A DNA stretch of 64,000 bases from Vreelandella sp031769195 (GCF_031769195.1 NZ_JAVHNP010000005.1:1-64000); one strand, 5' to 3'. Shown: positions 35,664 to 44,233, counted from the stretch's first letter. Program-made: numbers and translations. Notes: generated by a model from the letters alone, not told the origin.

Positions 35664-36497
35664 ATGAAACGAACGGCATTTTTTATTTCGGATGGCACCG
35701 GCATCACTGCCGAAAGCTTGGGGCGCAGCCTATTAGCTCAGTTCAGCGACGTTGAAATTAATATGCTCACCAAGCCGTACATTGATACGGTGGAAAAAGC
35801 GCAAGCGCTTGCAGAAATTATTGAATCGACGGCCGCCCGCGACGGGTATCGCCCGATCATTATCGACACCATTGTAGATCAAAATATACGTAACGTTATC
35901 CGTCAGGCGTCGGGCTTTAAAGTCGATATTTTTTCGACGTTTTTAGAACCGCTTGAGCAGGAGCTAGAAACACACTCTTCCTACAGCGTGGGTCGCACTC
36001 ACTCCATCGGGAGCGATGATGTCTATATGGATCGCATTCACTCGGTCCATTTTGCACTGGATAACGATGACGGCGCCCGCACCCATCAATACGATAAAGC
36101 CGATATCATTTTGGTCGGCGTGTCACGCTGCGGTAAAACGCCCACATCGCTCTATTTGGCGCTACAGTTCGGTATCCGCGCCGCAAACTATCCGCTGACG
36201 GAAGACGACCTGGACGAAGATGGTCATTTAAAACTTCCTAAAGCGCTGGCGCCACATCGGCAAAAGTTGTTTGGCCTCACCATTGATGCGCGCAGACTCT
36301 CGGCGATTCGCAATGAACGCCGCCCGAACAGTCGTTACAGCTCAATGGATCAGTGCCTACAAGAGGTGGAACAAGCAGAAGCGCTCTACCGGCAGATGCA
36401 TATTCCGTTTATCGATACGACGCGCTTTTCGGTGGAAGAAATATCAACCCGTATGATTGCAGAAACCGGCCTAGCGAGGCGTTTCTCGCCTCGCTAG
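35664..36497 (+). CDS. ppsR: PEP synthase regulatory protein PpsR (kinase/pyrophosphorylase)
   Basis: A bifunctional DUF299 enzyme that inactivates PEP synthase by ADP-dependent Thr phosphorylation and reactivates it by phosphate-dependent dephosphorylation. It is 277 residues. FISDGTGITAES lies at the N-terminus, and the P-loop-like GVSRCGKTPTSLYLA is near 150-165. ATG 35664 is chosen because GGAGCAGG precedes it; the longer frame from 35631 has no ribosome site. The TAG stop is located inside a 13-base perfect hairpin (36469-36499). Confidence 0.95.
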   Translation: MKRTAFFISDGTGITAESLGRSLLAQFSDVEINMLTKPYIDTVEKAQALAEIIESTAARDGYRPIIIDTIVDQNIRNVIRQASGFKVDIFSTFLEPLEQELETHSSYSVGRTHSIGSDDVYMDRIHSVHFALDNDDGARTHQYDKADIILVGVSRCGKTPTSLYLALQFGIRAANYPLTEDDLDEDGHLKLPKALAPHRQKLFGLTIDARRLSAIRNERRPNSRYSSMDQCLQEVEQAEALYRQMHIPFIDTTRFSVEEISTRMIAETGLARRFSPR

Positions 36498-36499
36498 GC
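36469..36499. terminator. 13-base perfect hairpin spanning the ppsR stop codon
   Basis: The arms GCCTAGCGAGGCG (36469-36481) and CGCCTCGCTAGGC (36487-36499) enclose a 5-base loop. The ppsR stop (36495-36497) is in the right arm, and the convergent hpt stop begins at 36508. No long T-run follows in either direction, so it may block readthrough or protect 3' ends rather than act as a classical terminator. Confidence 0.6.
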
Positions 36500-36505
36500 G
36501 GTTAA

Positions 36506-37084
36506 TTACATGCCCTTGGGAGCGAAAATTCCCGGGGCATTACGCCAGTAACCTTTGTAATCCATACCAAATCCAAATACGTAGCGGTCGGCTACTTCTA
36601 AGCTGCAGTAATCTGCTTTTAGCCCAGGTACGGCCTTACGGTCGTGCTGCTTATCGACCAACACTGCGGTAGTTACGCTGGCCGCTTGTGCTTCTTTGCA
36701 GTATTCCAAGATGGCCGCCAAGGTAGCGCCTTCATCCAAAATATCGTCAACAATCACCACATGGCGACCGGCCATGGGCACTTCCGGTGAAACGCGCCAG
36801 AAAAGCTCACCGCCGCGCAGCTCATTGCGGTAACGGGTAGCGTGCAAATAATCCACTTCCAGCGGGAAGCCCAGACGCGTTAGCAAATGCCCTGTGGTAA
36901 TAAGCCCACCGTTCATGACGCAGTAAAACACCGGAAGCTTGTCGCCCAAGTCTCGCGTAATCTCTTCCGCCATGCGATCCAACGCTCGCTCTACCTGCTC
37001 TTGCGAGATCAGGCAGTCGGCGTTATCCATTAACTCACGCATGGAATCCAGCGATTCAAGCGCCTCTTTATCCAACTTGGACAT
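36506..37084 (-). CDS. hpt: Hypoxanthine-guanine phosphoribosyltransferase
   Basis: A purine salvage enzyme joining hypoxanthine or guanine to PRPP; 192 residues. The PRPP-binding loop VVIVDDILDEGAT lies near 108-120. A conserved NGG segment (VMNGGLI) and the C-terminal DRYVFGFGMDY match HGPRT. GGAGACG provides the ribosome site before ATG 37084. It lies 44 bases downstream of nagZ on the same strand and is likely co-transcribed with it. It would use hypoxanthine produced by the deaminase at 338-1330. Confidence 0.9.
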   Translation of the reverse strand: MSKLDKEALESLDSMRELMDNADCLISQEQVERALDRMAEEITRDLGDKLPVFYCVMNGGLITTGHLLTRLGFPLEVDYLHATRYRNELRGGELFWRVSPEVPMAGRHVVIVDDILDEGATLAAILEYCKEAQAASVTTAVLVDKQHDRKAVPGLKADYCSLEVADRYVFGFGMDYKGYWRNAPGIFAPKGM

Positions 37085-37128
37085 GCAACGTCTCCAAAGA
37101 AATAGCCAATAAGGTAACGGTATAAAAA

Positions 37129-38139
37129 TTAATTCGCTAAAGCTTCAAGCTTAGCGTGGGTGCGTCGCCAGCGGCCAAGCGCTGCCAGGGCATCCAGCTC
37201 TGGTCTTGCGCGGCCATAGCGCAGTTTGGCAGGACGCTTATTCAGCACACCTTGGCAGGCTTCGACTACCTCAAGGGCAGCAGCGCGGTCATTGCAGATG
37301 AGTAGCATATCGCAGCCAGCGGCGAGCGCCGCTTTAGCACGCTCAGCCGGCCCGCCTGCTTCATGTGCTCCCGCCATGCTGAGATCATCGGAAAAAATAC
37401 ATCCTTTAAAGCCCAATGATTCACGCAACATACCCAACCAGTTGGGTGAAAAACCCGCAGGGCGCGTATCGAACGCTGAATAGATCACATGGGCTGGCAT
37501 AACACCGTTCAACACACCGGCTAACTCGCGAAATGGCACTAGATCGCGCACTTTCAACTCGGCCAGCGGGCGCTCGTCCACCGGTAGCGCTACATGCGAA
37601 TCCGCAGCAACGCCGCCATGACCAGGAAAGTGCTTACCTACTGCCGCCATACCTGCGTCGTGTAATCCATCAATAAAGGCGCGGCCAAGCTGAGCGACAT
37701 GGGCGGGGTCGCTACTGAAGCTGCGCTCCCCAATAACGCTGGAGATACCGCTCTCAACATCCAGAACAGGCGCAAAGCTAATGTCCAGACCGCAGGCCGC
37801 CATTTCCATCCCTAACAGCCACCCTGCATCTTTCGCTAAGGTGAGTCCTGCCACGGGGTCGCTGACAAATAGGTCACCAATACGGGCCATGGCAGGCAGT
37901 TTGGTCACGCCTTGTTTAATCCGCTGTACCCGTCCGCCCTCTTGGTCAATGCCTAGCAGTAAGTCACCACGGACGCGGCGAATACTGCTGCAAAGCTGAC
38001 GCACTTGGTAGGCATCCTCTACGTTGCGGGCGAAAAGAATCACGCCACCTACCGCAGGGTCTTTGAGCAATCGCTTTTCAGCGTTGGATAATTGCGGCCC
38101 TTCTAGGTCAAGCATGACCGGGCCAATGGGTTGCGTCAT
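37129..38139 (-). CDS. nagZ: Beta-N-acetylhexosaminidase NagZ
   Basis: A cytoplasmic glycoside hydrolase family 3 enzyme of 336 residues. It removes GlcNAc from anhydro-muropeptides in cell-wall recycling. The catalytic acid/base His is in KHFPGHGGV, the nucleophile Asp in IFSDDLSM, and LLGIDQEGGRVQR is diagnostic. Through muropeptide products it can influence beta-lactamase induction in relatives. A strong promoter is predicted directly upstream (38167-38194), and hpt follows. Confidence 0.95.
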   Translation of the reverse strand: MTQPIGPVMLDLEGPQLSNAEKRLLKDPAVGGVILFARNVEDAYQVRQLCSSIRRVRGDLLLGIDQEGGRVQRIKQGVTKLPAMARIGDLFVSDPVAGLTLAKDAGWLLGMEMAACGLDISFAPVLDVESGISSVIGERSFSSDPAHVAQLGRAFIDGLHDAGMAAVGKHFPGHGGVAADSHVALPVDERPLAELKVRDLVPFRELAGVLNGVMPAHVIYSAFDTRPAGFSPNWLGMLRESLGFKGCIFSDDLSMAGAHEAGGPAERAKAALAAGCDMLLICNDRAAALEVVEACQGVLNKRPAKLRYGRARPELDALAALGRWRRTHAKLEALAN

Positions 38140-38166
38140 GGTGGTAAGTCCGACAAAAAGGGCGCC

Positions 38167-38194
38167 ATTCTAGACTAACGGCTTAGCGTGTCAA
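38167..38194 (-). promoter_or_regulatory. Strong promoter of nagZ-hpt
   Basis: Minus strand: -35 TTGACA (38189-38194), 16-base spacer and -10 TAGAAT (38167-38172). The transcript start would be near 38160, about 20 bases before the nagZ ATG. Both hexamers are consensus or near-consensus for sigma70. Confidence 0.75.
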
Positions 38195-38223
38195 AATTCT
38201 GGCAGGACGCCCGATAAATGGGC

Positions 38224-38739
38224 TTAATGCAGCCAAACCGGCGTACCGGGCTGGGCGTGATCAAATAAATAGTGCAAATCTTGGTTGCGCAGGCGAATGC
38301 AGCCATGTGATGCCGTAACCCCCATGGGCTGATCAGCGGGCGTTCCGTGTAAATAGATATAGCGGCGCTGTGAATCTACATTACCGCCGCGGTTCCTGCC
38401 GCGCTCTAACCCACATAGCCACAAAATACGGGTTAGGATCCAATCGCGTGTTGGAAAACGTGCAGCAAGTTCAGGGGAAAAAACCTCTTCTGTCCACCGG
38501 CGACCACGAAATACCGCATTATCGGGCAAACCTTTGCCAATTGCGGCACGCACATAGTGCCAACCCAACGGCGTGCGGCCACTACCCTCCTCCTGCCCGA
38601 CTCCGGCAAGCCCAGTGGAAACCTCACACTCATAGCTCACTTCTTTACCCTGCCAGCAGCGCAACCGCTGCTGCTGGGTATCGATCTCAATCCACCCTGT
38701 TTGGGAAGGGGGTAATTCAGCTAGCTTGGGCGTTTCCAT
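38224..38739 (-). CDS. L,D-transpeptidase (YkuD domain), cytoplasmic-looking
   Basis: A 171-residue protein with the YkuD catalytic block: His131 in YLHGTP and Cys147 in SHGCIRL. Such enzymes cross-link or trim peptidoglycan or attach proteins to it. There is no obvious signal peptide, as in several short Pseudomonas homologues, so how it reaches the wall is unclear. Its start lies within the last 23 bases of psrA (AGAGGG ribosome site), and it precedes nagZ, so this is a cell-wall gene pair. Confidence 0.87.
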   Translation of the reverse strand: METPKLAELPPSQTGWIEIDTQQQRLRCWQGKEVSYECEVSTGLAGVGQEEGSGRTPLGWHYVRAAIGKGLPDNAVFRGRRWTEEVFSPELAARFPTRDWILTRILWLCGLERGRNRGGNVDSQRRYIYLHGTPADQPMGVTASHGCIRLRNQDLHYLFDHAQPGTPVWLH

Positions 38740-39394
38740 AGTGTCCCTCTTCTACGGCTGCCGGTAACGGAGCACTCATCGCCGCCACTACCACTGGGCG
38801 TAGACGCCTAATGAGGTCTCGTACCGTTACCTGCTCTTGATAATCCTTGGCAGCAATATCCCGCAGCGCATCCAGCCCAGACAGCGTGAATATCACCGTA
38901 CCTAACATAAAGTGTAGCCGCCAAAAACGCTCAGCGTCCGGCAACTCAGGCGTGGCCTTACGCACAAGCTCGGTGAACCGAGTAAACACATCCCCATACT
39001 GTTGCTGAATGTAGCGACGCAAGTGCCCTTGCGCCTGACTGTACGCCAGCCCCAATAGACGCATAAACACTTTCAGGCTATTGCGCTCTGCAGGCACCGC
39101 CAGCACGGTGGTCGCCATTGTCTCTAACAGCACTTCCAGTGGAATGGCCTGGCCCTGGTAGCGCGCTTCCAACTCATCCAGGGCGGTATGAAAGCGTGCA
39201 GAAAAAGGATCCAGGTAGCGGGCAAAGACGGCTTGAATCAGCGCTTTTTTGGAACCAAAGTGATAATTCACAGCGGCTAAATTGACCCGCGCTTTGCTGG
39301 TGATATTGCGCAGCGACGTTTCAGCGAAGCCCCGCTCTGCAAATAGCACCTCTGCAGTATCTAAAATACGCGTTACCGTATCCGATTGGGCCAT
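38717..39394 (-). CDS. psrA: TetR-family regulator PsrA
   Basis: A 225-residue TetR repressor. The N-terminal helix-turn-helix (RILDTAEVLFAERGFAETS...VNYHFGSKKAL) is very close to Pseudomonas PsrA, and the position beside lexA and nagZ matches the Pseudomonas gene order. In Pseudomonas PsrA senses long-chain fatty acids, represses beta-oxidation genes and activates rpoS. ATG 39394 is chosen because GGAGGG lies 5 bases ahead; a TTG 4 codons upstream overlaps that site. It overlaps the L,D-transpeptidase gene. Confidence 0.9.
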   Translation of the reverse strand: MAQSDTVTRILDTAEVLFAERGFAETSLRNITSKARVNLAAVNYHFGSKKALIQAVFARYLDPFSARFHTALDELEARYQGQAIPLEVLLETMATTVLAVPAERNSLKVFMRLLGLAYSQAQGHLRRYIQQQYGDVFTRFTELVRKATPELPDAERFWRLHFMLGTVIFTLSGLDALRDIAAKDYQEQVTVRDLIRRLRPVVVAAMSAPLPAAVEEGHYGNAQAS

Positions 39395-39414
39395 AGCGCC
39401 CTCCAAAAAACAGG

Positions 39415-39425
39415 TGTTTAAAACA
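39415..39425. promoter_or_regulatory. Palindrome upstream of psrA (candidate operator)
   Basis: TGTTTAAAACA is an 11-base palindrome 21 bases before the psrA start, flanked by CAGG and CCTG two bases out of register. Position suits autorepression by PsrA, but it does not match the published PsrA half-site arrangement that I recall (AAAC...GTTT), so the binder is open. Confidence 0.35.
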
Positions 39426-39535
39426 TGCCTGAATACTATGTCATTACCCCTGTTGGCTCAATCTCTTATCCATCAGGCTGCCAGAGTTAATAAATACAGG
39501 AGCAGCTGTCCACGTTGGGTGCAACTCACCATGTA

Positions 39536-39568
39536 CTGGATAGAGCAACATACTGTATACTTAAACAC
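39536..39568 (+). promoter_or_regulatory. LexA (SOS) box region of lexA
   Basis: CTGTATACTTAAACAC (39553-39568) matches the gammaproteobacterial LexA box CTGT-N8-ACAG at 7 of 8 fixed positions and overlaps a -10-like TATACT (39556-39561). A weaker box, CTGG-N8-ACAT (39536-39551), lies directly upstream, and a third weak copy starts at 39572. Multiple operators fit lexA autoregulation. Confidence 0.65.
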
Positions 39569-39622
39569 ATACTGATAAAGCCGACATGTAGCTACTGTCT
39601 TTTCACTGTTTTGGAGTTTGGT

Positions 39623-40300
39623 ATGTCGCGTCCACTTACAGCTCGTCAACAGCACGTTTTTGATTTTATTGTTAAAACCATGGGTGAGCTGGGTTACCCA
39701 CCTACCCGGGCTGAAATTGCCAAAGCCCTAGGCTTCCGTTCGCCTAACGCAGCAGAAGAGCATCTGCGTGCACTAGAGCGCAAAGGCGCTATCCGGATTA
39801 TCCGTAATACATCACGGGGTATCCGCTTGCCCAACCAGGAGCCACAAGAGGTGACTGACACCGCCTCTACAGCGCCAGCGGCTGCCATTGAGCCCCTGCC
39901 CACCGGCCTGCCTGTTATTGGTGAAGTAGCCGCTGGCAGCCCCATTTTGGCAGCAGAACACATTGACCGTTACTGCCCACTACCAGCGGAATACTTCACG
40001 CCTAAAGCCGACTACCTGCTACGCGTGCGCGGCTTATCAATGAAAGACGTGGGCATCTTAGAAGGCGACCTGCTTGCCGTGCACCGCACTGATCGGGTAC
40101 GAGACGGCCAGATTGTGGTTGCGCGTTTAGAAGATGAAGTCACCGTCAAGCGTTTTAAACGCCAGGGTCATCAAGTGACGCTGCTGGCTGAAAACGCAGA
40201 TTTCGCCCCCATTGAAATCGATTTGCGCACTCAGCAGCTCGATATTGAAGGGGTGGGCGTGGGTGTGATTCGGGGTGGGAACGGGCAGGCACTTGGCTAG
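39623..40300 (+). CDS. lexA: SOS repressor LexA
   Basis: Represses DNA-damage genes until RecA-stimulated self-cleavage; 225 residues. The winged HTH covers about 1-70 (PPTRAEIAKALGFRS). The cleavage site is Ala104-Gly105 in EVAAGSP, and the catalytic dyad is Ser139 (RGLSMKD) and Lys176 (VTVKRFK). The linker is about 20 residues longer than in E. coli LexA, as in other Halomonas/Pseudomonas-type proteins. ATG 39623 has TTGGAG upstream; an extension to 39515 would run through the SOS boxes and is rejected. Confidence 0.95.
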   Translation: MSRPLTARQQHVFDFIVKTMGELGYPPTRAEIAKALGFRSPNAAEEHLRALERKGAIRIIRNTSRGIRLPNQEPQEVTDTASTAPAAAIEPLPTGLPVIGEVAAGSPILAAEHIDRYCPLPAEYFTPKADYLLRVRGLSMKDVGILEGDLLAVHRTDRVRDGQIVVARLEDEVTVKRFKRQGHQVTLLAENADFAPIEIDLRTQQLDIEGVGVGVIRGGNGQALG

Positions 40301-40316
40301 CGGCCCAGACAAAACG

Positions 40317-40988
40317 CTACTGCATATCGATATAGCGATGATCATTAAAGGTGGCCACCCAACCCGGGTGGTACACCAATAGAATACTCAGCAGCATACC
40401 GGTAATAAAGGCTTCAGAGGGCATCAGTAGCGGCAAAAAGCGGGCATACTCCTGGGCAAGATAGACCGCTTCCGGATCAGTACCTGCCAACATAATCAGC
40501 ACGACCGCTGCAAGGCCTCCCCCCAACGTCGCCAATGCCGCTCCGAAAAACCCGCAGGCAAAGAGAAACACCATCAAATTATCGGGCAAGCGACGGTCAA
40601 CAATGCGCCACACGACGCCGGTAATGAGCGCAGGCACGATGCCGGTGACCAACACGTTAGCCCCCAGCAACGCCCACTCATTTCTCCCCACCAGCACCAT
40701 CGCGATGTTAATCATCACATTGCTGATCAACGCCAACGGCACTTTAAACACCAACGTCATTAATACCGTGAACACCAAGTGCAGTGTCAGCCAATCCACA
40801 GCTTGAGCACGCAGTTGCCACATCAGCAAAACCGCCAACGTGGCCGCCATCCAACGATGCTGTAACGCGGTATCGTTAAGCAAGGGCTGCCAGGGGCGCA
40901 AGCATAGGCACCACACAATAATACCGAGCGAAAGTAGCCATGTGAGGACTAATGCCCACGGTGCTAATACGCTTTGTGCAAATGACAT
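40317..40988 (-). CDS. CbiM-like energy-coupling factor membrane protein (COG3235 type)
   Basis: A 223-residue protein with about six to seven hydrophobic segments. HLVFTVLMTLVF, ISNVMINIAM, NEWALLGANVLVTGIVPAL and LMPSEAFITGMLLSI resemble the predicted ECF-type permease family related to CbiM/CbiQ substrate-binding subunits. No ATPase or T-component gene is adjacent, so it is an orphan. Metal or vitamin uptake is only a family-based guess. It converges on lexA (16 bases) and follows purU. Confidence 0.7.
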   Translation of the reverse strand: MSFAQSVLAPWALVLTWLLSLGIIVWCLCLRPWQPLLNDTALQHRWMAATLAVLLMWQLRAQAVDWLTLHLVFTVLMTLVFKVPLALISNVMINIAMVLVGRNEWALLGANVLVTGIVPALITGVVWRIVDRRLPDNLMVFLFACGFFGAALATLGGGLAAVVLIMLAGTDPEAVYLAQEYARFLPLLMPSEAFITGMLLSILLVYHPGWVATFNDHRYIDMQ

Positions 40989-41006
40989 AGCGCCCCCGTT
41001 AGTGGC

Positions 41007-41861
41007 TTAGCTAAAGACGACTGTCTTATTACCGTGAATCAAAACACGATCTTCCAGGTGCCAGCGTAACCCACGGGCCAATACCGCTTTTTCCACATCA
41101 CGACCAAAACGCACTAAATCAGTAGGCGTATGGCAGTGGCTGACACGGTGAATATCCTGCTCAATGATCGGCCCCGCATCCAGCTCTTCGGTGACATAGT
41201 GACAGGTTGCCCCAATCAGCTTCACACCACGCTCATAGGCTTGATGATACGGCTTGGCCCCGGCAAAGGAAGGCAAGAAACTGTGATGAATGTTAATTAC
41301 CCGCCCGGCATAGCGCTCACATAGCGAAGGCGGCAAAATTTGCATGTAGCGTGCCAACACAACGCAATCAGCGCGGGCACTGTCGATCTGCTCCTGCACC
41401 TGCTCAAAAGCCTTCTGCTTATCGGCAGGGTCCACCGGCACGTGGTGATAAGGGATGCCATACCACTCGGTCAGTGAGCGCATGTCATCGTGGTTGGAAA
41501 TCACCCCAACAATATCGCAATCCAGTTCGCCCGCCTGCCAGCGGTAAAGTAAATCCACCAAGCAGTGAGACTCACGGGAGACCATCAGCACCACGCGGCG
41601 CCGTTTTTGGGTATCCACCAATGACCACTGCATATCAAACTCAGCTGCCACCGGCTCAAACGATGTACGCAGTGCTTCTGCCGACATGCCCAGCGAATCC
41701 GCCAAAATTTCGTAACGCATAAAAAAGCGGCCAGTCTCTAAATCAGAGTGCTGGCTGGCTTCTGTAATTGAGCCACCTTGTTGAGCAATAAAGCTTGAGA
41801 CACGCGCCACGATGCCCACTTGGTCTGGGCAGGAAACAACTAAACGGTAATAATGAGACAT
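41007..41861 (-). CDS. purU: Formyltetrahydrofolate deformylase
   Basis: Hydrolyses 10-formyl-THF to formate and THF, balancing one-carbon pools and supplying formate for purine synthesis. It is 284 residues. An N-terminal ACT domain (about 1-85, LVVSCPDQVGIVARVSSF) is followed by a formyltransferase domain with VVLARYMQILP, NIHHSFLPSF and an LIGATCHYVTEELDAGPII block. ATG 41861 is selected on the MSHYYRL start typical of PurU with AAGAGTG upstream; the 22-codon extension is dropped. It is divergent from the RNase J gene. Confidence 0.94.
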   Translation of the reverse strand: MSHYYRLVVSCPDQVGIVARVSSFIAQQGGSITEASQHSDLETGRFFMRYEILADSLGMSAEALRTSFEPVAAEFDMQWSLVDTQKRRRVVLMVSRESHCLVDLLYRWQAGELDCDIVGVISNHDDMRSLTEWYGIPYHHVPVDPADKQKAFEQVQEQIDSARADCVVLARYMQILPPSLCERYAGRVINIHHSFLPSFAGAKPYHQAYERGVKLIGATCHYVTEELDAGPIIEQDIHRVSHCHTPTDLVRFGRDVEKAVLARGLRWHLEDRVLIHGNKTVVFS

Positions 41862-41989
41862 AACAGACACTCTTAACGTATTTAACGGCACGCTCGCCAA
41901 GCACCTGCCACCCGGCAGGTAACCCACATTAGCGGCCGTAGTGTAACGTAAGCAGGTTGAGGAAGCACCGTGGTCAGGTGCCGCTATGA

Positions 41990-42019
41990 TTGTTACCCGC
42001 CCCCCGCATCCCGTATAGT
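41990..42019 (+). promoter_or_regulatory. Candidate promoter of the RNase J gene
   Basis: A -35 TTGTTA (41990-41995), 18-base spacer and -10 TATAGT (42014-42019) give a start near 42026, about 25 bases before the ATG. The remaining 41862-41989 shows no further clear element and would hold the purU promoter. Confidence 0.4.
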
Positions 42020-42051
42020 TAAGGAATTACTTTTTAGGCTTTTCATAACTG

Positions 42052-43737
42052 ATGCATCCATCACGCGTTCAACTTCGTCCCCGCCGTCGCCCGCCCTTGC
42101 GCCTGCTACCGCTAGGTGGATGTGGTGAAATTGGAATGAATCTTACGCTGTATGGATACGACGATCAGTGGATCGCCGTGGATTGCGGCATGATGATTCG
42201 CCAAGATCTGCCCAACTCCCCGCTTCAGGTACCAAATACAGATACCTTAGAGGCGCTGAAGATCACGCCCAAAGCGTTGTTTATCACCCACGGTCATGAA
42301 GACCACATTGGCGCCGTCGCGTGGCTGTGGCCAAAATGGGGCTGCCCTATTTTTGCCACTCCTCTGGCCGCTGGGTTGTTACGCTATAAATTTGCCGAGC
42401 ACCAGCTCAGCAGCGCCGCCATCGAAGTGATTGAACCGGGCGATGCGGTGGAAAGCGGGCCCTTTACCCTGCGCTACTTAAATGTGACGCACTCTATTCC
42501 TGAAAGCTGCTCCATTATGATGCAAGCAGGCGATTACCGCGTGCTGCACACCGGCGATTGGAAGCTCGACCCTACGCCGCTGATCGGCCCACCCATCAAT
42601 GCCGCTCACTTCAGGGCACTGGCACCGGTCGATTTGCTGGTGGGCGACTCCACCAATGCCCCGATGCCAGGGCAGTCTGGCAGTGAAGGCGATGTCGCCA
42701 AAGCACTCGCCAAAACATTAAAAGCGTGCACAGGCCGTGTGGTAGTGTCCTGCTTTGCCAGCAACCTAGCTCGCGTACTGGCCATTGGCTTAGCGGCACA
42801 GGCGTGTGGCCGCCGAGTCAGCCTGATGGGCCGCTCAATGGAACGTATGGTGAGCGTTGCCAGAGGATTAGGGTATTTGGATGACTTCCCGCCGCTGGTG
42901 CCCTCCCACGACTTGGGCTACTTACCCCCAGAAGAAGTGGTCATTATTGCCACCGGCAGCCAGGGTGAACCTCGCGCAGCGTTACAGCGTTTGGCCCAGC
43001 GGCGACACCCCTTTATGGATCTAGAGCCCGGCGATAGCGTGATTTTTTCAGCTAAGGCTATTCCAGGCAACGAGCGTCCGATTGAACAGCTTAAAAAACG
43101 TTTATTGCAATTAGGTGTCACGCTGTTCGATGAAGCGAACCACCCAGAGCTACACGCTACGGGCCATCCTGCGCAAGAAGAGCTTAAGAAACTCTACCAG
43201 TGGGTCCGCCCCAAAAGACTGCTGCCGGTACATGGCGAAGCACGCCACCAAGAGGCGCATCAAGCACTGGCCGAGGAGATGGGCATTAGCGCCCCCTTAG
43301 CGCCCGTTAACGGCGATATGTTGGTCCTAGACCATCAGGGGCTGCGCTGTGAAGCGCGCTATCCGCAACCACCCTGTATCGTCAATCAAAACAGCGTGGT
43401 GCCTCATCCAGGATTAGAGAGCAACCACCCCACGGCTCGACGTGGCAGCCTGTTCCTGGCGCTACCGGTCGCCGCCACCGAGACTGGTTGGTGCCGCATT
43501 GGCCGACTCATGCTGGATGCCAGTGGCGCAAGCCCAATGGATGAAGATAGCTTCAGCGAGTGGCTGGATGAGCAATTAGAAGAGATTGAAGCTGACACCT
43601 TGGCTGACTTGCGCCACGCGCTGCAGCCAAGGTTAGTGCACTGGTTAGCCAGCCACCTACAGCATATGCCAGAGGTGCACCTACAGATCATGGCGGCCGA
43701 GATGCCCACTATCGAAGAGCTAAACGACGAGCCTTAA
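42052..43737 (+). CDS. rnj: Ribonuclease J (metallo-beta-lactamase/beta-CASP)
   Basis: A 561-residue RNase J homologue. The N-terminal GGCGEIGMN and zinc motif HGHEDHIGA are followed by the HTGDWKLD segment. The beta-CASP motifs GDSTNA, SCFASNLARV, IIATGSQGEP and PVHGEARHQ follow, with an acidic C-terminal domain. RNase J is a 5'-exo/endoribonuclease for mRNA decay and rRNA processing. It is standard in Firmicutes and alphaproteobacteria and less familiar in gammaproteobacteria, which rely on RNase E. No clear ribosome site precedes the ATG. Confidence 0.9.
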   Translation: MHPSRVQLRPRRRPPLRLLPLGGCGEIGMNLTLYGYDDQWIAVDCGMMIRQDLPNSPLQVPNTDTLEALKITPKALFITHGHEDHIGAVAWLWPKWGCPIFATPLAAGLLRYKFAEHQLSSAAIEVIEPGDAVESGPFTLRYLNVTHSIPESCSIMMQAGDYRVLHTGDWKLDPTPLIGPPINAAHFRALAPVDLLVGDSTNAPMPGQSGSEGDVAKALAKTLKACTGRVVVSCFASNLARVLAIGLAAQACGRRVSLMGRSMERMVSVARGLGYLDDFPPLVPSHDLGYLPPEEVVIIATGSQGEPRAALQRLAQRRHPFMDLEPGDSVIFSAKAIPGNERPIEQLKKRLLQLGVTLFDEANHPELHATGHPAQEELKKLYQWVRPKRLLPVHGEARHQEAHQALAEEMGISAPLAPVNGDMLVLDHQGLRCEARYPQPPCIVNQNSVVPHPGLESNHPTARRGSLFLALPVAATETGWCRIGRLMLDASGASPMDEDSFSEWLDEQLEEIEADTLADLRHALQPRLVHWLASHLQHMPEVHLQIMAAEMPTIEELNDEP

Positions 43738-43753
43738 CCATATCGCACGATAC

Positions 43754-44230
43754 TTACCAGCGGTCGGCATCTTGCTGGTCGGTATGACGCTCTTTGACCC
43801 AGTAAGCGCCCTGCCTAGAGTGCTCTTTCTTCCAGAACGGTGCCTGGGTCTTTAAATAATCCATAATAAAGTCACACGCCTCGAACGCATCACGGCGGTG
43901 CGCACTGGCCACCAGCACTCGGACGATAGGATCACCCGGGGCCAAGTCACCCACTCGATGAATGACGCGAACAGCCTGTAATGACCAGCGCTGCCAGGCC
44001 TGCTCGGCAATACTCGTTAACGTGCGCTCAGTCATTCCGGGGTAGTGCTCAAGCGTTAAGCCCGTCACATCCGGCGTCTCATTGAAGTCACGCACTAGCC
44101 CCGTGAATGTCACAACGGCACCAATGTCAGTACGCTGGCGCAGCGCGCTCTCGTAGCCATAAGCCATCGAGAATGGCGCGACCTGTACCTCCACGGAGAT
44201 ATCGGCCACACAATCATCATTTACTGCCAC
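43754..44230 (-). CDS. moaE: Molybdopterin synthase catalytic subunit MoaE
   Basis: The large subunit of molybdopterin synthase, inserting sulfur from thiocarboxylated MoaD into cyclic pyranopterin monophosphate. It is 158 residues. Conserved blocks are TFTGLVRDFN, LEHYPGMTE, RVGDLAPGDPIV, VASAHRRDAFEAC and the active-site FWKKEH with a following lysine (YWVKE). It begins 3 bases after the moaC-moaD fusion gene, so the complex partners are made from one transcript. Confidence 0.94.
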   Translation of the reverse strand: MAVNDDCVADISVEVQVAPFSMAYGYESALRQRTDIGAVVTFTGLVRDFNETPDVTGLTLEHYPGMTERTLTSIAEQAWQRWSLQAVRVIHRVGDLAPGDPIVRVLVASAHRRDAFEACDFIMDYLKTQAPFWKKEHSRQGAYWVKERHTDQQDADRW

Positions 44231-44233
44231 GGA

